Part shown: piece after piece, positions 56,901 to 64,000 of the stretch | Layout: the number at the start of each line of letters is the position of its first letter | Numbering within the stretch: position 1 is the first letter of the stretch | From: Muricea muricata | Taxonomy: Eukaryota > Cnidaria > Anthozoa > Malacalcyonacea > Plexauridae | Direction: 5' to 3' | DNA length: 64,000 bases | NCBI GenBank assembly: GCA_963855995.1 | Contig: OY979729.1 | Coordinates: 12,440,276 to 12,504,275 of the forward strand | Notes under the pieces: generated by a model | What the model was told of the DNA's origin: nothing | Seen by the model: the letters and a program-made list of their open reading frames with translations, nothing else | Database searches by the model: none | Made by a program: the position numbers and the translations under genes

Positions 56901-59575
56901 CATTATGATCCAGATACCAAAATGATCTACCTTGCGGGAAAGGTTTGCTGTTGTTCTCAAAGAAGCTAGCTTTAATATAAGCACCATTGCCACTGTTTAT
57001 TAGTCATAAAATGAAATTCATGATTTTACTTTAGGGCCAGATTATTATACATCGTGTAAAGAAATACCTACTGCTGCAAAATATGTGTTTTAAACTACTG
57101 GCTTTGTTTTAAACTATTTCTCTTCCACAGGGTGATAGTGTGATCCGCTACTATGAATTGGTTGCAGAAGCGCCCCACTGTCATTATCTGAGTACGTATC
57201 AAAGCTCAGATCCTCAAAAGGGATGTGGTTTTATGCCAAAGCGAGGATGTAATGTCAGTAATAACGAAGTTGTCAGAGTGTTTAAAGTGCACAGCAATAA
57301 GCCGATCGTTGAGCCAATCAGCTTTACTGTTCCGAGAAAGGTTTGTTAATATTGTTACAGCGCAGAATTACTAGGCCAGGGGGCGGGGCAAAGGGGAAAG
57401 TCCCCACAACAACTTATGAGCAACATGTACTTTATATTTTGAAACCAAATGCACTAAAATAGCATTTTTTATCTATGTATTTCCTGGTAATTTCTTCCAA
57501 ATTGTGCATCAGGAATGCTGAAAATGCTTTTCAGGGCCCTAATTCTTAAAATTTTTGTTGGGGCATGCCCCCCTCCCCCACAACCCATATGGAATATGTG
57601 CCTTCAACAAGTTTGCCACTGCACAAGGCTTCCTTTCAAGGATCATTTCTTGTTTCTTGCAACAACACTGGTTATTATTAGCTTGATTTATATTGTAGTT
57701 TCTAATCTGATAAACGTAATTTCTAATCATGGCATCACTATAGTGTGTTGACCGTTTTCAGCACACATTTTATCTATTTTGTTTATGTACGTAGTTTAGG
57801 CACTGAAATATCTTGTAAGCTTGTGTGCATAACTTTATATTCAATACTTTATTACTTGGTAAATTACTGTCATTCATTTTGGATGTTTTTTGTTTGTTTC
57901 TAGTCAGAACTGTTTCAAGACGATATCTTTCCAGATACTGCTTCAGACGAACCCGCTCTGACTGCTGATGAATGGATGGAGGGTAAAAATGCTGAGCCAA
58001 AAACCTTCTCTCTTAAAGAAGGTTTTAAGGCAAAGGAAAAAAGCTCAACTTCCATCGGAAAGAAGAACGTTATGGCTGGATTGAGCTCTTCAAAAGTGGA
58101 CAAATCTGCAAGTAGCGCTGGTGTAAGTTGCTTTGTAGTCTGTTCTGATTTTAAACAACTGGCTTAACTGACCCAGAGTGAAGGCCTGGAATATGAAGCT
58201 TGCTCGAACTCAGCAGTCATGTTTGAAGTGTTTATGCAGCGAAATTTCATCCCGACGTTCTTTACAAAAGTTCATTTTCTGGCTTCTTTCGTGAGAAATT
58301 TAGCTTTCAATAATATACAAATATCATACTTATGACATCACAGTGCGTAATGTATTTTAAAACAACATAGATTTTTCGAACAATTTAATTTTGTCAAACA
58401 AAATTCCAAAATTATAACTGACAAATTCCGATTTGCTGTATTTTAGTGCAACTTTTGGAAATTTATCATGGATACTGTAAGAGAAATTCCTACAGCACTA
58501 AAAACTCATTATGCACTGGGATGTCATAAGTATGATATTTGCATATTATTCAAAGCCAAATTTCTCACGAAAGAAGCAAAATGATGAATTTCTGTAAAAG
58601 AAGTTACTAACCCATTTTACGTTAACTTTACACTGAGGCCGTAAAACTTTGGGCTGAAATTTCGTTGCATAAACAGTTCAATAAAGCAAAGTCTACTAAA
58701 GTTTACTACTGTGAGATGTCCACTATAGCCTGGCACAATTTCCATCTTGTCTGGTGTTGATGTAAACTTAAACAATAAGTCACATTTGAGTCTATATCCA
58801 CAACAGGCAAGCTGAAGAAAACACCTGACCACGGTGGTAATCGACCTTTGGAATGCTAGGCCAATGCTCTGGCAAACGAGCTACGCGGTTAGGTGCGTTT
58901 GGATATGTGATATTTCAACAGAATACACAACGCCAAGACACATAAAATCACCATATTCACCCCACAGTTTATCGCATTTTAAGGAGTGGGTACAGTCCTT
59001 GTATCTTTAAAACTATCGTCGAATTGGAATGGACCATTCCTGTTTTAGACAAACCTTTACGAACAGTCATTAGCAAAGCTGAAAAGAGCATCCTAAATTT
59101 AGTAAAATTTTAAAGTTTGGTTGCAAAATATTGTAAAATGAGGAAAGTATAGTCCTGTGAAGTTTGCTAAATTTGTATACTTTTGTATTATGCACGCATA
59201 GTGTAATCGGAATTCGAAATCTGATTACACTTTTCCGTGCGTAATACAAAAGTATACAAAATTCGCAAACTTCACAGGGCTTTATTTTCCGCATTTTACA
59301 ATATTTTGCAACCAAACTTCGCCATTTCATTAAATTTAGAATGCTCTTTCCAGCTGTGCTAATGAATATTCCTAAGTCAAAAGTTTGTCTAAAAGGGAAT
59401 GGTCCATTGGACTTTATAAATATCGAAATAGCTTAATTGTTCATTACTATTATAACAGGGTGCTGGCGTCGAAAGTCTGGTCAAAGAAGTGTCGGCTTTG
59501 AAGAAAAGAGTTGAAGAGAATGAAAAAGAAATTGCGCAACTCAAGGAGGAAGTAAAAGAATTGAAAGAACAATAA
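54000..59575 (+). CDS. coro1: Coronin (short, type I), actin-binding WD-repeat protein, 7 exons
   Basis: Exons: 54000-54194, 55882-56316, 56532-56651, 56838-56942, 57131-57340, 57904-58122, 59459-59575. All introns are phase 0. The product is 466 aa, the usual length for coronin 1-type proteins. The N-terminus [12 protein letters not shown] is the coronin signature and contains the conserved basic residue needed for F-actin binding in this family. A seven-bladed beta-propeller follows, with WD-type repeats such as [28 protein letters not shown] and VSWNRNG. The conserved extension includes GFMPKRG and SFTVPRK, then [11 protein letters not shown]. The last exon encodes a coiled coil of about 30 residues for oligomerisation. 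Coronins regulate Arp2/3 and cofilin at the actin cortex. ATG 54000 has A at -3. Confidence 0.96.
54860..55360. repeat. Dispersed repeat family B, copy 2
   Basis: In coronin intron 1. It has the same blocks in the same order as 28686-29030 (ACAATTATTGAATGAGG, GTTTAAACGCTTGCTTTG, ATACGACGAAATGAGTCATAG, AATTTGGGCAG). It also has short tandem GATAACACA units in the left part and an extra segment of about 90 bp in the middle. Confidence 0.75.
55400..55520 (-). repeat. Dispersed repeat family A, copy 4 (inverted)
   Basis: In coronin intron 1. Its reverse complement aligns with 21330-21445 and 1395-1540 through GGGCCTTTGAC, TTTCAGGTAATG and TGACTGCACTATCTACACTG. Confidence 0.5.
58256..58607. mobile_element. 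Foldback element 1 in coronin intron 6
   Basis: Arms of about 95-100 bp pair closely: left TTTCGTGAGAAATTTAGCTTT ... CATACTTATGACATC, right GATGTCATAAGTATG ... AAATTTCTCACGAAAG. The spacer is about 155 bp. No coding capacity. Confidence 0.85.
58785..58895 (-). repeat. tRNA-derived SINE-like copy 2
   Basis: On the minus strand: A-box-like GCGTAGCTCGTTTG, B-box-like GGTCGATTACC, then CCGTGGTCAGG, TTCAGCTTG and TGTGGATATA, matching copy 1 at 29126. It lies between the two foldbacks of coronin intron 6. Confidence 0.65.
59025..59409. mobile_element. Foldback element 2 in coronin intron 6
   Basis: A long inverted repeat whose arms run from AATGGACCATTCC to GGAATGGTCCATT at the outer ends. They converge through TTTGGTTGCAAAATATTGTAAAATG and CTGTGAAGTTTGC / GCAAACTTCACAG to an inner GTATACTTTTGTATTA / TAATACAAAAGTATAC block. 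Arms are about 170 bp, with small mismatches. Confidence 0.88.
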
Positions 59576-59624
59576 AATGTCCATCGTCATTGCAACGAAC
59601 TGAATGGCTATCCATTAAATTACA

Positions 59625-59630
59625 AATAAA
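59625..59630 (+). terminator. Coronin polyadenylation signal
   Basis: AATAAA lies 50 nt after the coronin stop codon, the expected spacing for a compact 3' UTR. Confidence 0.65.
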
Positions 59631-60007
59631 GATGACTTTTGATATTATGTGCTGTAAATTTAATACGTTCAGATTCCTATCACGGCCGTACTGAACCAAA
59701 CGAACAATTCAAATTATTTGGAATTAAATGAGAAGTTTTGTAGAAATACTGGGTATCAGCCAGTCGGTAAGTAGACTGCACTGGCCTCGTTACTGACTGG
59801 CTTATGTAGATGGTCAAAAATAAAATTAATTTTTAATATCTCGCTATTTTGTGGTATATCTGGGGCTAAATATATATTTATCCGTAAGCTTTCTGCTTCC
59901 AGTCTGCAACCTTCAACGAGTGGGTATATTAGATAAATAAATACATTTGTAGTTAGCCAAGGAGCGTTTTGCATGTTTTTCATTATTCCCAAATCTTTAC
60001 ACATTTC

Positions 60008-60096
60008 AATAAAATATAAGAAAAAACATACTCCGAACAACAACATCTAGTAAACCCAAGATGTTCTTCGGAGTATGTTTTTTCTTATATTTTATT
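60008..60096. repeat. Hairpin beside a Penelope-type remnant
   Basis: AATAAAATATAAGAAAAAAC / GTTTTTTCTTATATTTTATT arms, extended by ATACTCCGAA / TTCGGAGTAT and AACATCT / AGATGTT, around a ~10-nt loop. A GTTGAAGGTTGCAGACT..GAAAGCTTACGG motif on the minus strand just upstream (59930-59880) is related to the hammerhead-like motif at 48541-48597. Confidence 0.7.
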
Positions 60097-60164
60097 AAAT
60101 TGTCTGCTGGTGAAGGTTATCTTACACATTTCGCTAAGAACAAAATCCCGACAAGACTGACAGC

Positions 60165-60305
60165 ATGAAAAATGCAAAAGCAGAGACTGCCCACAGAGAA
60201 GAAGTGTCTGCTAATTTCGGGGCCCGAACAGCAAGACAAGTTGACAAACTAGATGACAAACTCAACAGAGATTGTGTGGAGACTGTCTCAGATCATCTGG
60301 AATAA
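60165..60305 (+). CDS. Doubtful 46-codon open frame
   Basis: Encodes a highly charged peptide starting MKNAKAETAHREEV and ending in TAA. The composition looks more protein-like than its surroundings, but I recognise no family and see no splice context. It may be an exon relic of a decayed gene. Confidence 0.15.
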   Translation: MKNAKAETAHREEVSANFGARTARQVDKLDDKLNRDCVETVSDHLE

Positions 60306-60561
60306 GTATGAAAACTGAAATACTAAACATGATCAAAAAGTTTCAACGAATTTCCTCCACAAAAAGCAAAGATATAAATGAATAATGGCGGATTTCTATT
60401 CTACTTCAATGTATAATGGCATTAGATGTTAATGGCATTAGAGATTTTATTGCTGTTTCTCGTATGATCAATGATATAATATGGTTCCGATATTCTCCAA
60501 TTCTAATACCATTTTCAAGACGTCACGAAAGCTGATCTCTATATGTACGTCGTCTACATCA

Positions 60562-61213
60562 AAATGGCGGGAAACCATATAATGCATGAAAAGCCAAAAA
60601 AGACCAGCTTTTTCAAGTAAGGCTTACCTCAGTGTAATAATCTTGAAGGCTTCAGCAATAGCATTATAATAATTGATGGCAAAATATTTGATTTGGTAAA
60701 AACGTCGTATTTAGTAAAAATTTGGTAAGGTCTTTGGTAATCATGACCTTGGCCCCCATTTTCGGCATTGACTCGCTCCCTCGCTCTGATTTCAGAACTT
60801 AAACAGAGAAAATGAAGATTTGAACTCTATCAGTGGTCACGGCTAACAAATTTAGCAAATTTAAATATTCAAAATAATCGAGAAAAATTAAAATTTGGCA
60901 ACAAAAACAAAGAATTTCCCGTCAACCTTCGAGAGCTGACCGCGCATGCGCAAAAATTATTTACAAATTCCGCCATTTTGTATGTGGACAGCCGGTTTGC
61001 TCGAAGAAGTAAATAAGCGAAAAATAAATCGAAATTTCAAGTATAAAAAGTTGGTTTGCGTCGTTTCTTTTATAAGAATAGGATGCATTGGGGATTCATC
61101 TATAAGGATTGATGTGAATTCTGCGTGGATGGTTAGTTTTTTGTATGAATTTTTGTCAATTTTTATGAAGCTTGTATGTCGTTGCATACCTGGGAAAATC
61201 CATCATGGCGGCC
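60562..61213. promoter_or_regulatory. YY1-like motifs upstream of EP400
   Basis: AAAATGGCGG (60561-60570), CCGCCATTTTG (60970-60980) and CATGGCGGCC (61204-61213) match the YY1 core (AANATGGCGGC or its complement), common in promoters of housekeeping chromatin genes. Two lie within about 550 bp upstream of the EP400 start codon. The regulatory role is inference. Confidence 0.35.
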
Positions 61214-61506
61214 TGTCATGTAAAAATACCGTATCGGGATAAAACACTGATCACTATTTTATTGTTGTTTTTAGTGTTGGCTTGCTAGAAGCTGAGGGTA
61301 TGTGTGATATTTCGTTGAATACAATGAGTGTACGTCGTCAGTTTTGTTTATAATGTCAGCAAATTATAATTTCCCTCTCAAAAGTTATGGATATCTTGCA
61401 CAAAATTGGACTCCCGGTGCTCTTACGCGTGTAAAATTGTCAAGGGCATTAGTAACCTTTGCAGTAAAGTGGTTTCCGTGCGACATATTACAGTAATTGT
61501 TAACTT

Positions 61507-64000
61507 ATGGCCGGAATGGGCCGTGGTGTAGCCCCTGGGGGGAAGCCATACAACTTTGAACCAATGCACCAAACAGAGCAGCATATGCAAGCCCGCATGC
61601 AATCTCCACGATCTGAACATTTTCCACCAACAAGTCCAATATTTACCGGCACACCAGCCATGTCAGGGCCTGTTACACCATCATGTACAACACCACCTAT
61701 GGGAACCACTAGTATTCCCCGTTACCCACTAAGGTCACCCACGCACCCCATGTACCCAGGGGAGCAGCATCGTGTTTCTCCTGTAAGTACAAGAAATGTA
61801 ATGGATCCGAGTTTGCAAATGCATTATCAATACACTCCGTATTACCATGGTCGGCGTGCCAGCTACTCTGAAGAGCAACCAATCACCTCATCCCCTGGGG
61901 GCACACACCATCTTTCTGGGTACCCCTCTGGTGTGATGTCACAGCAAATGACCAGTGTACCACCATACCCAACCCAAAATATACCAAAACGTCCCCAACC
62001 TGTAAAAAGTGGCTCAAGACGAAATCCTGGTCTGCAGATTGACTTTTCTCCACAAAAAGGGTCAGAAATGGCTCATGAGGCTTATCCACCTACTTCCTCA
62101 CCCTTTCCCCCGCCGATGTTGAGGTCCCCTGCATATCCTGTCATGTCCGGTGTCTCAGGAAATGCCAGCGACGAGGTCAAAGAGATGAGACGAAAGGTTG
62201 TGGAATATTTTTATCAAAATATTGAACTTTTAAGAAAACGATATCAACTCAGTTTGCAGGAGTTATTCTTCCTGCAACACGGAGGAAATCTTATAGATTT
62301 TCTGTTCTGGCGACGTCGTCCAACTCCGCAATGGTTGACTTACCAAGCCACACACAAGCTGGAGGATGAGATAGACTTCTTTGTGACATCAAACCCAATG
62401 GAAAGTACACAAATTCAAAATGTTGGCAGTGAATACATTGCTTTGCAACATAAGTTTTATCCAGGAAACCTTGGGCCAGGAAGTAGCCAACAGGACAAAA
62501 TGCTTTCTGCAAGCGGACACGGGTTTGGAAATCCCCATCGGGCTCAGAATCCGCACGCAGCTTCTCATACACCAAGTAATCCTATTGGAGGGCACATTGA
62601 TTTGTCAAGCTCAAAACTTTTTATGTCGAAAGATACGAATTTTGGACCCACATTGGACAGGCAGCTTAGCAGAGGCGGTTCCTCAAGTAATGCACAAAAT
62701 GACCTTGCTAATGCTAGAGCGCTTGCATTTAATAACTCGAAAGAGGATATTATGGTTGAGGCAAAGCGTGAAGCCGATATTTTAAAGAGGGTAGCTGAAC
62801 TAAGAAAAGAAGGCTTATGGTCGGCAAAGAGATTACCAAAGGTGCAAGAACCCAGTCGAAATAAATCTCATTGGGATTACGTCTTGGAGGAGATGGCGTG
62901 GTTAGCAACAGATTTTGCACAAGAAAGAAGATGGAAAAAAGGTGTTGCTAAGAAGGTATTTGCTGGGCTTTAAATTAGAGCTAATTTCCTTTTTGAGAAT
63001 TGCAAGAAAATGTCAGTTTTAAAAGTGGAAACACTGCTAGAACACCCCTAGAAAGTTTCCAAAGAAAATTGTATTTTTCATTTCACATTTGCATGAGCAA
63101 TCTTTCCATTCTTCAAAACTGAAATTTCCTTCAAATAATATTGCTCGAAATAGTTTTTTCTTCATAATTTGAAGCCTGTTCAGTTGAAGAATGTTGAAGA
63201 ATGCACAGGGTTCGAATTAGTGAGATAAAATTAATGTGCAAATTTTCTTTATGAAAGTCATAAGGAAAGTTTAGTTTTTCAAAGCGGAAACACTGACAAA
63301 ATGGCAGCCGTTTCATTATAAATTTTGTAAGACATTCTACCTTTTTACAGAAAAAAAGTCAATCCTAAATCTTCTTTCTGCACATAAAAAGGGATACCTA
63401 GCTAGACCTTGCTTGTTAGTTGCAAAATAAAATTTGCACATCGTTTGGAAAAATGATGTGCAATCCTTACTACTTAGATCTAAACGATGTGCAAATTGCA
63501 CATTGCACACCGTTAATTCGAACCCTGTAAATACAAACTGTGATATGCCAGCAGAGGCTGTAAAAATTATTTTCAATTATTCAGCTAAGCAAAGCAGTGC
63601 TGAGGTACCATCAAGAAATCAAGACTAAAGAAGTGAAGGCTGAGAAAGAATCAACTGTAAAACTGCAAAAGATTGCAAGCAGTATTGCTAAGGAAGTCAG
63701 GCAGTTTTGGGTGAATGTTGAAAAGGTATTGTAAGAAATAAATTAAGCTTGTATTCATAGGAAAAGTCATTTCACTCATGACATTTTTGGAAGAATAAAT
63801 AATAATTATAATATAAATTTAACGAATAGTATATCACAAATGATGCATCAAATGCTGCACACAATGACAAATAATTATGTGATTGAATTAAAATACCTTG
63901 ATAGTTGATACAAACCATAGGGCAATAGAGGGTACATAATTTACTGCAAATGATCAAAACCTGTAACAGACGTTTTACACGACCAAATTTTCTTTGTCAA
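61507..64000 (+). CDS. EP400: EP400/domino-type SWR1-like chromatin remodeller, N-terminal part
   Basis: Exon 1 is 61507-62955 (483 codons) and exon 2 is 63585-63725. The gene continues past the right edge, so the SNF2 ATPase and SANT domains are not in the window. ATG 61507 is preceded two codons earlier by an in-frame TAA, which fixes the start if the mRNA is unspliced there. Residues 1-215 are Pro/Ser/Gln/Met-rich and disordered. Residues about 220-290 form a conserved helical block (YFYQNIELLRKRYQLSLQE, LFWRRRP). The HSA domain begins near residue 417 and contains LRKEGLWSAKRLPKVQEP and SHWDYVLEEMAWLATDFAQE, ending in exon 2 with IAKEVRQFWVNVEK. EP400 is the ATPase scaffold of the TIP60 complex that deposits H2A.Z; the HSA domain binds actin and actin-related proteins. 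Confidence 0.95.
63205..63527. mobile_element. hAT-like MITE in EP400 intron 1
   Basis: The ends CAGGGTTCGAATTA (63205-63218) and TAATTCGAACCCTG (63514-63527) are perfect 14-bp inverted repeats starting CAGGG, as in many hAT elements. Inner GTGCAAATTT-type repeats occur in both orientations. The flanking 8-mers are similar but not identical, so the target duplication is uncertain. Confidence 0.65.

Larger units (their letters stand above)
59576..61506. other. Coronin 3' end to EP400 5' region
   Basis: Contains the coronin polyadenylation signal AATAAA (59625-59630), a Penelope-type remnant (59850-59940), a hairpin (60008-60096), a doubtful 46-codon frame (60165-60305) and, toward the right, the likely EP400 promoter and 5' UTR with YY1-like motifs. 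An open frame at 60946-61242 shows no similarity and is probably leader sequence. Confidence 0.55.

Noticed and set aside
58834-58886. Functional tRNA gene on the minus strand
   Set aside because: The A and B boxes are present but the acceptor stem does not pair and the same body follows another copy at 29126, so it is a SINE.

Overview
The window is intron-rich, AT-rich metazoan nuclear DNA. GT-AG introns, long repeat-filled introns and animal-specific genes (a nicotinic-type Cys-loop receptor, a CASTOR arginine-sensor homologue, EP400, coronin) rule out a prokaryote, plant or fungus. The gene set, the intron density and the Penelope-type and foldback repeats suggest an early-diverging invertebrate, most likely an anthozoan cnidarian such as a coral or sea anemone. 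The species level is inference only.

I rebuilt seven protein-coding genes exon by exon by matching splice sites, reading phase and family similarity. From left to right they are: an SLC43-family membrane transporter (+, 4435-16156, 11 exons, about 708 aa); RAD54B, a SNF2-type recombination motor (+, 17801-28244, 27 exons, 893 aa); MYG1, a DHH-type exonuclease (-, 28468-30771, 7 exons, 368 aa, tail-to-tail with RAD54B); a CASTOR/GATSL arginine-sensor homologue (+, 31916-35683, 9 exons, 343 aa, head-to-head with MYG1); a nicotinic acetylcholine-receptor-like subunit (+, 40480-46627, 6 exons, 507 aa); a short (type I) coronin (+, 54000-59575, 7 exons, 466 aa); and the 5' end of EP400/domino with the HSA domain (+, from 61507, running off the right edge). 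All exon phases are compatible. The only weakly supported exon is a 38-nt one inferred in the SLC43 gene. The genes look like unrelated housekeeping and neuronal genes, not an operon-like system.

The non-coding part is dominated by repeats. Positions 47240-53474 hold a direct tandem duplication of a roughly 3.0-kb Penelope-like retroelement remnant. Each copy has a degenerate GIY-YIG fragment, ~700-bp pseudo-LTR-like direct repeats and a near-perfect 84-bp-arm palindrome. Many introns and spacers contain short foldback (MITE-like) elements, including one with clear TTA target duplications. tRNA-derived SINE-like copies, a dispersed family with a hammerhead-like motif, minisatellites, a 150-bp (GGTAT)n array and a ~400-bp polypyrimidine tract also occur.

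I found no convincing new multi-gene system. The most interesting points are local: a triplicated splice acceptor in RAD54B whose upstream copies would each give an in-frame stop; a CASTOR homologue lacking the aspartate that contacts arginine in human CASTOR1; an SLC43 transporter with a long cysteine-rich loop; two successive 22-nt microexons in RAD54B; and very large intronic hairpins.
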